The position numbers were made by a program, and so were the translations under genes. The notes under the pieces are model-generated. The model was given only the letters and a program-made list of their open reading frames with translations. It had not been told where the DNA came from and did no database searches. Source: Glaciecola sp. HTCC2999 (GTDB lineage: Bacteria; Pseudomonadota; Gammaproteobacteria; Enterobacterales; Alteromonadaceae). Taken from it: a DNA stretch of 59,338 nt. Below, piece after piece: positions 1 through 8,780 of this stretch (its first letter is position 1; every line of letters begins with the position of its first letter). The stretch is from assembly GCA_949498985.1 (NCBI GenBank), contig CATECQ010000003.1, forward strand, positions 1 through 59,338, written 5' to 3'.

Positions 1-36
1 CACGGCGTGAGAGTTCAAGTCTCTCCTTCCGCACCA
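1..36 (+). tRNA. tRNA-Leu, 3' part only
   Basis: The window opens inside a tRNA gene: a T arm with the loop TTCAAGT, then an acceptor strand ending CTTCCGCACCA. The bases before the T arm look like the end of a long (class II) variable arm. The match to the leuW type, and the two tRNA-Gln genes that follow as in the E. coli leuW-gln tRNA cluster, make leucine the likely identity. The anticodon lies outside the window, so this is an inference. CCA is encoded. Confidence 0.75.
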
Positions 37-40
37 TTGT

Positions 41-116
41 TGGGGTATAGCCAAGTTGGTAAGGCAGCGGGTTTTGATCCCGCCATCCGTAGGTTCGAGT
101 CCTGCTACCCCAGCCA
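41..116 (+). tRNA. tRNA-Gln(UUG), copy 1
   Basis: A complete 76-nt cloverleaf. The acceptor TGGGGTA pairs with TACCCCA before GCCA, the anticodon stem CGGG/CCCG carries the loop TTTTGAT with anticodon TTG, and the T loop is TTCGAGT. CCA is encoded. It starts 4 nt after tRNA-Leu, so the genes are surely co-transcribed. It is identical to the copy at 144-219. Confidence 0.96.
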
Positions 117-143
117 TTCTCTCTTATTTTCTTTCTCTTCTGT

Positions 144-219
144 TGGGGTATAGCCAAGTTGGTAAGGCAGCGGGTTTTGATCCCGCCATCCGTAGGTTCG
201 AGTCCTGCTACCCCAGCCA
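144..219 (+). tRNA. tRNA-Gln(UUG), copy 2
   Basis: An exact second copy of the tRNA-Gln at 41-116, repeating with a period of 103 nt; the short flanks (TGT before, TTCTCTC after) are shared too. This suggests recent tandem duplication or gene conversion. The anticodon is TTG and CCA is encoded. No clear U-rich terminator follows in 220-340. Confidence 0.96.
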
Positions 220-340
220 TTCTCTCATATCTGTAACATATTCCTTTATTTTAATCGTTACATCTATTTATATTCGGTTTATCCCTATTTTTATCATACA
301 ATTAACTCACTATTTAAAGACGTAAAATAAGAATAAAACA

Positions 341-1750
341 ATGATCAGCGATATCATCGATTCAATTAATATGGTGCTATGGGGTCGAGGCCAAGTCCTC
401 ATCTACATGCTTCTGTTAGGCGGTATTTTCTTTACCTGGAAATTAGGTTTTATTCAAATCAAATACTTCACGCATATGTTTAGTATCATGCGTCATTCGA
501 CGGGATCAGATAAAGCCGGTATTTCATCCTTCCAAGCGTTGTGTACTTCTCTCTCGGCTCGCGTTGGAACAGGTAACTTAGCCGGTGTTGCTGTGGCTAT
601 TTCACTTGGCGGTGCTGGAGCGATTTTTTGGATGTGGGTGATTGCGTTTTTAGGGATGGCCACAGGATTTGCAGAAAGTGTGTTAGGTCAACTATATAAA
701 GTTAAAGATGCTAACGGTGAATATCGCGGTGGGCCTGCGTATTATATTCAACAAGGTTTAAAAAAACGTTGGTTAGCCGTGCTCTTTTCGCTATGTTTAT
801 TTTTAGGATATGGTTTCATATTTTCTGCGGTGCAAGCCAATACCATTACCGATGCTCTGAATAATGCCTATGGAATCGATACGCTTTATTCTGGATTAGT
901 TATCATTATCTTAGCCGCTCTTATAGTTGTTGGTGGGCTTAGAGCCATTGCTAACTTTGCTCAATGGGTTGTCCCATTTATGGGCGTAGCATATGTCTCA
1001 GTAGCGCTGATCATTATGATCATTAATATTGAATTATTGCCGGGTGTACTAACCGATATTGTTTTACAAGCATTTGGTCTTCAAGAAGCCGTTGCAGGAA
1101 CGTTTGGCGCCGCGATTGCCAATGGTGTGCAGCGTGGGTTGTATTCTAATGAAGCAGGTTCTGGTAGTGTTCCACATGCAGCAGCCAGTGCAACTCCTAA
1201 TCCTAATCATCCAGCATCTCAAGGGTATGTACAGATGCTTGGCGTGTTTGTTGATACAATGATTTTATGTACTGCAACCGCTTTTATCATTTTATTAGCA
1301 GGTGGTAGCTCAGGTGAACAAATGGAAGGGATCCGGTTAACCCAATCAGCGATGGAATTTCATCTTGGTGAATATGGCAGTGATTTTGTTGCAGCCGCTA
1401 TTGCACTCTTTGCATTTACCTCTGTCGTCGCCAATTATGCGTACGGTGAAAGTAATCTGCATATGTTTAAACTGGATAATAAGCTAGGTCGTGGTTGTTA
1501 CACTGCAGGTTACTTGTTGATGATTTTATGGGGTTCGATGGCAGCTTTGCCAAAAGTATGGGCCGCAGCAGATATGGCATTGGGCATGATGACAGTCATT
1601 AATATCACAGCCATTGTTTTAATGACCCCTACTATCGTATCTATTACCAAAGATTACATCGGGAAATTAGAACGCAAAGAAACTATACAATACAATGATG
1701 GGGATTGTGAGATCCAAGGTAATACCGAAAAAGGGATTTGGGGTAAATAA
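341..1750 (+). CDS. Alanine/glycine:cation symporter family (AGCS) protein
   Basis: A 469-residue polytopic inner-membrane protein of the AGCS family, which imports alanine or glycine with Na+. Family signatures are visible: SLSARVGTGNLAGVAVA (about residues 70-86), EYRGGPAYYIQQGLKK (about 127-142) and GLYSNEAGSGSVPHAAA (about 266-282), with about ten hydrophobic helices throughout. Length is typical of the family. The ATG at 341 has only a weak purine-rich upstream sequence. It stands alone between the tRNA cluster and the convergent ubiF unit. Substrate choice between alanine and glycine cannot be read from sequence. Confidence 0.93.
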   Translation: MISDIIDSINMVLWGRGQVLIYMLLLGGIFFTWKLGFIQIKYFTHMFSIMRHSTGSDKAGISSFQALCTSLSARVGTGNLAGVAVAISLGGAGAIFWMWVIAFLGMATGFAESVLGQLYKVKDANGEYRGGPAYYIQQGLKKRWLAVLFSLCLFLGYGFIFSAVQANTITDALNNAYGIDTLYSGLVIIILAALIVVGGLRAIANFAQWVVPFMGVAYVSVALIIMIINIELLPGVLTDIVLQAFGLQEAVAGTFGAAIANGVQRGLYSNEAGSGSVPHAAASATPNPNHPASQGYVQMLGVFVDTMILCTATAFIILLAGGSSGEQMEGIRLTQSAMEFHLGEYGSDFVAAAIALFAFTSVVANYAYGESNLHMFKLDNKLGRGCYTAGYLLMILWGSMAALPKVWAAADMALGMMTVINITAIVLMTPTIVSITKDYIGKLERKETIQYNDGDCEIQGNTEKGIWGK

Positions 1751-1758
1751 CCCTTTTT
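1728..1758 (+). terminator. Candidate terminator of the symporter gene
   Basis: AAAAAGGG at 1728-1735 pairs with CCCTTTTT at 1751-1758, followed by CTATT. The stem is 8 bp but has only three G-C pairs and a 15-nt loop that includes the stop codon. Because both arms are homopolymeric it could act in both directions between the convergent genes. Modest support only. Confidence 0.4.
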
Positions 1759-1771
1759 CTATTGCTAGCAA

Positions 1772-1951
1772 CTAATCACGAAATGCCATCATGATTAGTT
1801 GCACGACTAATAACACGCCAACTAACGGCATAAACCAACGACTTAGCTTACTGGTGCTTTCATCTGATATCTGCATTTTTGAGTTTTCTAAGGCCTTCAC
1901 TAACACAAACAGTGAAACAAACAAAATGGCTAAAATATAAATAATTGTCAT
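1772..1951 (-). CDS. Small two-helix membrane protein, unrecognised
   Basis: An open frame of 59 codons, short enough to be easily overlooked. It starts ATG 4 nt after the ubiF stop codon, so translation is probably coupled. The peptide begins MTIIYILAILFVSLFVLVKA, one hydrophobic helix (residues 2-19), then a polar stretch of about 20 residues ending KLSRW, then a second helix (about 40-56, FMPLVGVLLVVQLIMMAF) and a short tail FRD. Two membrane helices with a charged linker and operon-like placement argue for a real gene; I do not recognise the family. Its 3' end lies in an 11-bp inverted repeat (1768-1778 with 1792-1802). Confidence 0.7.
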   Translation of the reverse strand: MTIIYILAILFVSLFVLVKALENSKMQISDESTSKLSRWFMPLVGVLLVVQLIMMAFRD

Positions 1952-1955
1952 AACA

Positions 1956-3116
1956 TTAAATTCCCATAGCTTTTTTCATCACGGCATGTTTTAGTTTACC
2001 GCCTCTATCAGCAGTAAATAGGCCTAAATTACGGACTGCTTTCAAAACAGGATTGTGATTTGAAAAAGCGAAATAAAAACCATCCATTGCACTGGTCATT
2101 AACAAATTTGCACGCTGACGTGGTTTTTCATAATCACTGATCCAATTGCCTTCTTGGCGGATCACATCAAGTAAACACTTCACATCTTGAAAGCCCAAAT
2201 TTACCCCCTGCCCGGCTAATGGATTAATCGCATGTGCAGCATCACCAATCAAGGTGACTTTATGCTTAATGTAACGCACAGCATGCATCCTAGTTAGAGG
2301 GAAAGCAGTGGCATTCAGTACCGTAAATTTGCCAACTTCTGGTGGGAAATGCTGAACGATTTCATCATGTAATGCTGCATTTGATAATTGTGATAATTGC
2401 GCAATACGCTCAGGAGAATCATACCAAACCAAGGACGCATAATTTTCGTGCATCGGTAAAAAAGCCAGTGGACCTGAAGGAGTAAACTGCTGCCATGTCA
2501 TTTGTTGAGCATCTGTTTGAGCTAATTCAGTGTCATATTCGGTTTGGATCGTAATACCTAATGCTTGCTGTCCATATTGCCACCCTTGGGTCGTTATGCC
2601 TGCTGCTTTACGAACACCCGAATGTACACCATCAGCAGCAATTATATGCTGAGCAATGATCTGTGTATTATCGTCGCAAACTACAGTGCCTGAGCGTGCA
2701 TCAGTCTCTATGGCTTTAGCATTAATAACTATGCAGTTGTCGTAGTCTAATAGAGTCTGTGATAAACCGAGTTGCGTAATTCGATTTTCAACAAACACTC
2801 CTAAACGTTCAGCTCCAATATCCTGAGCTTGAAACTCTGTTCGAGCAAGAGGATGGTCCCATACCGCTAAACTAGAGTAAGGCCGGGTACGTTTTGACTC
2901 AATTGCGGACCATGCGCCTAAATCGGTTAAAAACTCAACACTTGCTTCTGCTAATGCAGACATACGTAAATCTGGTGGTTGTGAAGGCTCGAAGGGTTCA
3001 GCAGGAAATGCTTCTAATAACACAACGCGTTTATCCATACGGGCTAAACCAAGTGCCATGGCGGTTCCAACCATCCCGCCACCTACAACTAAGTATTGTG
3101 TTTGTATCTGAGTCAT
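1956..3116 (-). CDS. ubiF: 2-octaprenyl-3-methyl-6-methoxy-1,4-benzoquinol hydroxylase (UbiF-like)
   Basis: A 386-residue FAD-dependent aromatic hydroxylase of the UbiH/UbiF/VisC/Coq6 family, acting in ubiquinone synthesis. The N-terminal dinucleotide fold has VGGGMVGTAMALGLA (residues 11-25), and the FAD-ribityl motif GDAAHAINPLAGQGVNLGFQ lies near residue 290. The subfamily call rests on the RMSALAEASVEFL / PYSSLAVWDH region, which resembles E. coli UbiF, and on position: next to miaB and the Leu/Gln tRNA cluster, as in E. coli. The ATG is preceded by AAGGA six bases upstream. It is divergent from miaB, with a small membrane-protein gene directly downstream. UbiH or VisC is the alternative, less likely. 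Confidence 0.88.
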   Translation of the reverse strand: MTQIQTQYLVVGGGMVGTAMALGLARMDKRVVLLEAFPAEPFEPSQPPDLRMSALAEASVEFLTDLGAWSAIESKRTRPYSSLAVWDHPLARTEFQAQDIGAERLGVFVENRITQLGLSQTLLDYDNCIVINAKAIETDARSGTVVCDDNTQIIAQHIIAADGVHSGVRKAAGITTQGWQYGQQALGITIQTEYDTELAQTDAQQMTWQQFTPSGPLAFLPMHENYASLVWYDSPERIAQLSQLSNAALHDEIVQHFPPEVGKFTVLNATAFPLTRMHAVRYIKHKVTLIGDAAHAINPLAGQGVNLGFQDVKCLLDVIRQEGNWISDYEKPRQRANLLMTSAMDGFYFAFSNHNPVLKAVRNLGLFTADRGGKLKHAVMKKAMGI

Positions 3117-3236
3117 GTAATTCCTTGATGATGCACAAAATCTTCCAACCTGTGCAAATGATTAAACGTATTATGCTAGTAGAACCAATTACGTGCAACA
3201 CTAGTCATTAGCTCAATATCAAGCTAAAATAGCGCT

Positions 3237-3242
3237 TATAAT
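3237..3242 (+). promoter_or_regulatory. Candidate -10 element of the miaB operon
   Basis: A perfect TATAAT lies 21 bases before the ATG at 3263; no good -35 is present at 16-18 bp. If used, transcription would begin near 3249, after the in-frame ATG at 3245, which supports 3263 as the translation start. Confidence 0.45.
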
Positions 3243-3262
3243 TAATGACAGAAAGCCCATCC

Positions 3263-4693
3263 ATGAGCCAAAAATTATATATCAAAACTTGGGGCTGCCA
3301 AATGAACGAGTATGACTCTGAAAAAATGGCAGATTTATTAGATGCGACCCACGGCTATACGTTAGCACAAGAAGCTGAAGATGCTGATGTGATTTTGTTA
3401 AACACATGTTCTATCCGTGAAAAAGCCCAAGAAAAAGTATTTCATCAATTAGGGCGCTGGAAAAACCTCAAAAATGATAATCCCGATTTAATTATCGGTG
3501 TGGGTGGATGTGTAGCTTCTCAAGAAGGCGACCATATCCGTCAACGTGCTCCTTTTGTTGATATTATATTTGGTCCACAAACATTACATCGCTTACCCGA
3601 AATGATAAAAGAGATCAAAGGCGGTTCACAGAGTGTCGTTGATGTCAGCTTTCCAGAAATAGAAAAATTTGATCGTTTACCTGAGCCTCGCGCTGAAGGG
3701 CCTAGTGCATTTGTCTCAATTATGGAAGGTTGTTCTAAATATTGTACGTTTTGTGTGGTTCCTTATACTCGAGGTGAAGAAGTATCTCGCCCCGTCGATG
3801 ATGTCTTACTTGAAGTTGCGCAACTTGCAGAACAAGGCGTTCGTGAAGTTAATTTATTAGGTCAGAACGTTAACGCATTCCGTGGGCCTCATTTTGATGG
3901 CAGCATTTGTCGTTTTGCTGAATTACTTGAATTAATTGCTTCAATTGATGGAATTGACCGTATTCGTTATACCACATCTCATCCTGTCGAATTTACAGAT
4001 GATATTATAGAAGCTTATGCCTCTATTCCTGAATTAGTAGATCACTTACATCTACCCGTCCAAAGCGGCTCAGATCGGATTTTAAACCTAATGAAACGTG
4101 GTCATACCGCCGTTGAATACAAGTCAAAAATCCGAGCCTTAAAAAAAATCAGACCTAACCTTTCGATGTCATCTGACTTCATTATTGGCTTTCCCGGCGA
4201 ATCTGAACAGGATTTTGCCGATACAATGAAACTCATCAATGACATTGAATATGATTTAAGTTTTAGCTTTATCTATTCAGCAAGACCCGGTACTCCTGCA
4301 GCCGATCTTCCAGACGATGTTACCGAAGCAGAAAAGAAACAACGTTTATGGATCTTACAAGAACGCATTAACCAAAGTGCCCAACGTATTGCACGAAATA
4401 TGATGGATACTGAGCAACGAATTTTAGTTGAAGGTCCTTCAAAGAAAAATCCAATGGAGCTTACTGGACGTACTGAAAATAATCGCGTTGTAAATTTTGA
4501 AGGCACACCAGACATGATTGGCCAGTTCGTTGATGTCAAAGTGACCGATGTTTACAGTAATTCTTTACGTGGTGATGTTATTCGTCGTGAAGCAGATATG
4601 GGATTACGTATCGCGGTTTCACCCCAAAGTATTTTACAAAAGCAAGCTAAAACATTAGGCGTGAATATTGTCACCCCTAACCATCAAGCTTAA
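3263..4693 (+). CDS. miaB: tRNA-2-methylthio-N6-dimethylallyladenosine synthase MiaB
   Basis: A radical SAM methylthiotransferase that thiomethylates i6A37 of tRNAs reading UNN codons. Order: UPF0004 domain ([19 protein letters not shown] at the start, [18 protein letters not shown]), radical SAM core with CSKYCTFC giving cysteines near 157, 161 and 164, and a TRAM domain at the end ([17 protein letters not shown]). I place the start at 3263 ([12 protein letters not shown]), which aligns with E. coli MiaB and gives 476 residues; the in-frame ATG at 3245 would add six residues but lies at a likely promoter. First gene of miaB-ybeZ-ybeY-corC-lnt. Confidence 0.97.
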   Translation: MSQKLYIKTWGCQMNEYDSEKMADLLDATHGYTLAQEAEDADVILLNTCSIREKAQEKVFHQLGRWKNLKNDNPDLIIGVGGCVASQEGDHIRQRAPFVDIIFGPQTLHRLPEMIKEIKGGSQSVVDVSFPEIEKFDRLPEPRAEGPSAFVSIMEGCSKYCTFCVVPYTRGEEVSRPVDDVLLEVAQLAEQGVREVNLLGQNVNAFRGPHFDGSICRFAELLELIASIDGIDRIRYTTSHPVEFTDDIIEAYASIPELVDHLHLPVQSGSDRILNLMKRGHTAVEYKSKIRALKKIRPNLSMSSDFIIGFPGESEQDFADTMKLINDIEYDLSFSFIYSARPGTPAADLPDDVTEAEKKQRLWILQERINQSAQRIARNMMDTEQRILVEGPSKKNPMELTGRTENNRVVNFEGTPDMIGQFVDVKVTDVYSNSLRGDVIRREADMGLRIAVSPQSILQKQAKTLGVNIVTPNHQA

Positions 4694-4716
4694 TTTTACG
4701 ACCTATCGAGGCATTT

Positions 4717-5769
4717 TTGAGTAATTTAGACGTAAGTGAAATTGTATTAGCCCCAGAAGATAATAAGCGTTTGGCCAGTCTGTGTGGTCCTTATGATAAT
4801 AACATTAAACAGCTTGAGCGCCGCTTGGGCGTTGAAATCACTTATCGTAATAATGTATTTAAGCTCATTGGCAGTGCGCATGTAATTAAAGTCGCAGGTG
4901 AACTGCTAACGCAACTTTATGTTGAAACGGCTCCTGTAAAGGATCTCATAAAAGAACTCGCACCAGAGGATATCCATCTTGCTATCCAATCTCAACGAAT
5001 TCTAGATCAAACTACCGAAGATGATAATCCATACGGTAAACAGGTGCATATCAAAACTAAACGGGGTGTCGTTAAACCACGTAATCCAAACCAAGCAGAG
5101 TACGTCGCGAATATTATTAATCACGACATTACATTTGGCATCGGACCCGCTGGTACCGGCAAGACCTATTTGGCCGTAGCCTGTGCCGTAGATGCCTTAG
5201 AACGTCAAGACATCCGTCGTATATTACTTACCCGTCCAGCGGTTGAAGCAGGTGAAAAACTCGGTTTTCTACCGGGTGATTTATCCCAAAAAGTCGACCC
5301 GTATCTGCGTCCTTTATATGATGCATTATTTGAGATGTTAGGATTTGAAAAAGTCGAAAAACTCATTGAGCGAAACGTTATTGAGATCGCACCATTAGCT
5401 TACATGCGTGGTCGTACCCTCAATGATGCTTTTATTATTTTAGATGAAAGCCAAAATACTACTGCAGAACAAATGAAAATGTTCTTAACACGTATCGGTT
5501 TTAATTCTAAAGCAGTCATTACCGGCGATATTACACAAATTGATTTACCTCGTGGTGTCCGCTCTGGATTGAGACACAGTATTGAAGTACTGCCAGAAGT
5601 AGAAGAAATATCATTTAATTTCTTCAATGCACAAGATGTTGTTCGTCATCCGGTGGTTGCGCGTATTGTTCAAGCATATGAAAAACACGATGAAGTTCAG
5701 GCTAAAATACGAGCTGAGAAAAAAGCGGCTGAAGCTGAAGCGAGAGCTCAACGTGATGCCAGTGAATAA
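4717..5769 (+). CDS. ybeZ: PhoH-like ATPase YbeZ
   Basis: A 350-residue P-loop protein of the PhoH family, the usual partner of the RNase YbeY. Walker A is GPAGTGKT (about 143-150); [12 protein letters not shown] (about 235) carries Walker B. The body is nearly identical to E. coli YbeZ (for example [20 protein letters not shown]). It starts with TTG, preceded by a GAGG Shine-Dalgarno; no ATG fits the conserved N-terminus. The C-terminal tail is charged and alanine-rich. Its 3' end overlaps ybeY by 14 nt. The biochemical role is an RNA-linked ATPase or helicase by family knowledge. Confidence 0.95.
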   Translation: MSNLDVSEIVLAPEDNKRLASLCGPYDNNIKQLERRLGVEITYRNNVFKLIGSAHVIKVAGELLTQLYVETAPVKDLIKELAPEDIHLAIQSQRILDQTTEDDNPYGKQVHIKTKRGVVKPRNPNQAEYVANIINHDITFGIGPAGTGKTYLAVACAVDALERQDIRRILLTRPAVEAGEKLGFLPGDLSQKVDPYLRPLYDALFEMLGFEKVEKLIERNVIEIAPLAYMRGRTLNDAFIILDESQNTTAEQMKMFLTRIGFNSKAVITGDITQIDLPRGVRSGLRHSIEVLPEVEEISFNFFNAQDVVRHPVVARIVQAYEKHDEVQAKIRAEKKAAEAEARAQRDASE

Positions 5770-6250
5770 TGCTTCTATTGATGTTGACATACAATGGGCG
5801 TTAACCGATACACTGGAAGCCTCAAAAATCCAGTCAGCGTTAACCGATGAGTTAATTATTCAGACGGTATATGCCGTGTTAAACAGCCATAACAACAATG
5901 TGGGTGAACTCACTATCCGATTTGTTGAGAGCGCTGAGTCTCAGACGTTAAATCATGCCTATCGTGGTAAAGACAAACCCACTAACGTACTTTCTTTTCC
6001 TGCTGAGCTTCCGGATTTCATTGAATCTTCCTTACTTGGAGATTTAGTGATTTGTGATACTGTTGTGCAACAAGAAGCGGCGGAACAACACAAATTAATA
6101 ATTCATCATTATCAACACTTAATTGTTCATGGTATCTTGCATTTATTAGGCTTTGACCATATCGAAAAGACTGAAGCTGATATTATGGAACATCATGAGA
6201 TTGAAATATTAGACAAATTAGGGATTGACGATCCCTACCAAGTTGATTAA
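5756..6250 (+). CDS. ybeY: Endoribonuclease YbeY (16S rRNA maturation)
   Basis: A metal-dependent endoribonuclease for 16S rRNA 3'-end processing and ribosome quality control. The zinc motif [11 protein letters not shown] (H125, H129, H135) and the conserved [14 protein letters not shown] segment (around residue 70) are intact. The open frame runs further upstream inside ybeZ, but family length (about 155-165) and the start of similarity favour the ATG at 5756 (164 residues), with GAGAG upstream. It overlaps ybeZ by 14 nt, typical translational coupling. Confidence 0.95.
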   Translation: MPVNNASIDVDIQWALTDTLEASKIQSALTDELIIQTVYAVLNSHNNNVGELTIRFVESAESQTLNHAYRGKDKPTNVLSFPAELPDFIESSLLGDLVICDTVVQQEAAEQHKLIIHHYQHLIVHGILHLLGFDHIEKTEADIMEHHEIEILDKLGIDDPYQVD

Positions 6251-6303
6251 TTTAAACCCTAAATACCCTATAATTTATACTTAACTGAGAATAATTACGC
6301 ATC

Positions 6304-7164
6304 ATGAGCGACGACAACCCCCACTCTACGAACGGTTCTGCACCTAAAGGTTGGTTCGAGAAACTGAAAGACACCTTTAGCCCAGAACCGACAAACCATG
6401 AAGAACTTGTCGACGTCATCACTGAAGCCGAGCTCAATGATGTCATTAATCCTCAAACCCGTGAAATGATTGAAGGGGTTATCGAAGTCAATAAAATGAA
6501 AGTACGTGATATTATGATCCCACGTGCTCAGATGATTACAATTGATGTCAACGCAACCGCTGATACACTTTTACCCCAAGTCATTGAGTCAGCTCACTCT
6601 CGTTTTCCTGTTATTTCAGAAGATAAAGACCATATTGAAGGGATATTATTAGCGAAAGATTTACTGGCTTATGTCTTTGATAAAGAAAAAGAACTCGTAG
6701 TCAAAGATATATTACGTGAATCGGTCATTGTACCTGAATCAAAACGGGTTGATGTACTTCTCAAAGACTTTCGTCAGCAGCGCTATCATATGGCTATTGT
6801 GGTTGATGAATATGGCGGTGTGTCAGGCTTGGTTACCATCGAGGATATATTGGAACTCATTGTTGGCGAAATCGAAGATGAACACGATGCTGACGAGCAA
6901 GAAACAGACGGTATTCGCCCATTAAACAAGCACACTTACTCTGTTAAAGCACTGACGCCTGTGAGTGAATTTAATGCTTTTTTTGAGACTCAATTTAACG
7001 AAGAAGAAGCCGATACCATTGCTGGTATTATTCTTAAAGGCTTTGGGCATATGCCAGAAACCGGTGATAAAATCACACTGAATAACATCGAGTTTAAAGT
7101 CACAAATTCTGATAAACGCCGTATCCAGCAGCTAAAAGTGACTTTACCCGAGGCCAACACTTAA
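6304..7164 (+). CDS. corC: CorC/YbeX family CBS-domain protein (Mg2+/Co2+ efflux associated)
   Basis: 286 residues, matching E. coli CorC (YbeX) along its length: an N-terminal SDDN start, RDIMIPRAQMI opening the first CBS domain, SAHSRFPVISEDKDHIEGIL, then MAIVVDEYGGVSGLVTIEDI in the second CBS domain, and a CorC_HlyC domain at the C-terminus. It has no membrane segments, so it is cytosolic. In E. coli it is linked to magnesium and cobalt resistance and to ribosome assembly; the conserved position between ybeY and lnt fits that. It lies 53 bp after ybeY. Confidence 0.94.
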   Translation: MSDDNPHSTNGSAPKGWFEKLKDTFSPEPTNHEELVDVITEAELNDVINPQTREMIEGVIEVNKMKVRDIMIPRAQMITIDVNATADTLLPQVIESAHSRFPVISEDKDHIEGILLAKDLLAYVFDKEKELVVKDILRESVIVPESKRVDVLLKDFRQQRYHMAIVVDEYGGVSGLVTIEDILELIVGEIEDEHDADEQETDGIRPLNKHTYSVKALTPVSEFNAFFETQFNEEEADTIAGIILKGFGHMPETGDKITLNNIEFKVTNSDKRRIQQLKVTLPEANT

Positions 7165-7166
7165 AT

Positions 7167-8747
7167 ATGGATAGATTGGATAATCCTTGGTTTCAAAGAC
7201 TATTGTCACTTGGACTTGGGTTATCACTGACCTTAGGTTTTGCCCCATTCAATTATCCTGTTACATTCTTTTCAGTATGTGCTTTTTTCGTATTACTACT
7301 GCGCACATCAAAGCCTAAGCAGATTAGCTTTTTATTTGGTTTAGGATGGTTTGGTGCTGGTATTAGTTGGGTGCATGTGAGTATTGCTGAATTCGGTGGT
7401 GTACCGCTTATCGTCTCTTTATTGATGATGTTGGTATTAGTCAGTTATCTGGCACTTTTTGTGATGGGGGTTGGTCAACTCATACATTGGATCCAGGGTC
7501 GTTATGGTCTGCTAGCTTTTATCGCTGTTGCCCCACTTGCTTGGAGCGCAATGGAATACTTACGCAGTATACTATTCACTGGTTTTCCTTGGTTATCTTT
7601 AGGGTACACACAGCTTAATACCCCATTAGCATATTTTGCCCCGATTATAGGTGAGACAGGTGTCACTTCCGTTATTATTATGCTTTGTGCCAATATAGCA
7701 GTGATCATTCATACACGCAGCCATTCCAATACAGAATATCCTTTCAACGCACCCGATACAAAACGCCTAGCCTATATGGGTATTATCGGTATTGTCGTAT
7801 TAGGCAGCATGGCAGCATACTCTTTTGAATCTAAAGAGATGGATGATAAGTTTAATACTTTTAGCGTCGGTTTGGTGCAGGGTAATATTGAACAGTCAAT
7901 GCGTTGGTTGCCTGAATTAGATCAACCCATTATGGATAAATACCTCACTTTAAGCCAAGGATTATGGGAGCAAGATATCGTAATTTGGCCAGAAGCTGCC
8001 ATCCCTAAACTTGAATCAGAAGCACAATTATTTTTACGTCAACTTGACCAGCAAGCATTCAATACTCAAACCGGATTAATTACCGGTATCGTCAATTTTG
8101 ATATGGGTAAAAATCACATATTGAATCAGCTTATTGGTTTAGGTAAAACACACACACACTCTGAGTTGCCACAATATTATTACAATCACAATAATCGCTT
8201 TGCTAAACATCATTTATTACCAATAGGTGAGTTTATTCCATTAGAGAATTGGTTAAGAGGCATTGCTCCAATATTTGATTTACCAATGTCATCTTTTACA
8301 CGTGGTGAATTCATTCAAGATAATCTTATTGCTAACAGTATTCATCTCGTTCCTGCAATATGTTTTGAAATTGTGTTTCCTAGGCAAATACGTGCAAATA
8401 TTACTTCCGATTCTCATGCTATAATCACCGTCTCAAATGATGCATGGTTTGGCGATTCTAACGGTCCACATCAGCATATGCAGATCGCACAAATGCGCGC
8501 CTTAGAATTTGGTTTGCCCGTTCTTCGCGTGACCAATAATGGAATAACCGGTATTATCAATCACACAGGAAAGATACAGTCTCAACTTCCTCAATTCGAA
8601 GTAGGAATGTTAGTTGATGAAGTCAACATAAGTCCTTCTAAAACGTTTTATCGACGCTTTGGTGATAACTTAAACGTGATAATGTGCGTTTTGTGGATGG
8701 CCTTATTTTTGTGGTCTAAAGTAATTACGCGTAACCATAAAAGCTAA
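7167..8747 (+). CDS. lnt: Apolipoprotein N-acyltransferase
   Basis: Inner-membrane enzyme that adds the third acyl chain to lipoproteins. About six N-terminal helices (residues 10-220) are followed by a periplasmic nitrilase-like domain with the expected Glu-Lys-Cys triad: E276 in WPEAAIP, K347 in FAKHHLLPIGEF and C399 in PAICFE. 526 residues is normal. The ATG follows the corC stop by only 2 nt, so the genes are translated as a unit. Essential in most gammaproteobacteria. Last gene of the miaB operon. Confidence 0.96.
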   Translation: MDRLDNPWFQRLLSLGLGLSLTLGFAPFNYPVTFFSVCAFFVLLLRTSKPKQISFLFGLGWFGAGISWVHVSIAEFGGVPLIVSLLMMLVLVSYLALFVMGVGQLIHWIQGRYGLLAFIAVAPLAWSAMEYLRSILFTGFPWLSLGYTQLNTPLAYFAPIIGETGVTSVIIMLCANIAVIIHTRSHSNTEYPFNAPDTKRLAYMGIIGIVVLGSMAAYSFESKEMDDKFNTFSVGLVQGNIEQSMRWLPELDQPIMDKYLTLSQGLWEQDIVIWPEAAIPKLESEAQLFLRQLDQQAFNTQTGLITGIVNFDMGKNHILNQLIGLGKTHTHSELPQYYYNHNNRFAKHHLLPIGEFIPLENWLRGIAPIFDLPMSSFTRGEFIQDNLIANSIHLVPAICFEIVFPRQIRANITSDSHAIITVSNDAWFGDSNGPHQHMQIAQMRALEFGLPVLRVTNNGITGIINHTGKIQSQLPQFEVGMLVDEVNISPSKTFYRRFGDNLNVIMCVLWMALFLWSKVITRNHKS

Positions 8748-8780
8748 ATTATCGAAATATTTTATTTAGGAAAAATTAAT

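Noticed and set aside
56-325. Open frame of 89 codons across the tRNA region
   Set aside because: It spans both tRNA-Gln genes and repeats the same peptide twice because of the duplicated tRNA; no protein features.
1768-1802. 11-bp inverted repeat as terminator for the symporter gene
   Set aside because: No T-run on either strand and it overlaps the small membrane-protein gene; reported only as part of that gene's description.
3245-3262. Upstream ATG for miaB
   Set aside because: Adds six unconserved residues and overlaps a likely promoter; 3263 matches the family start.
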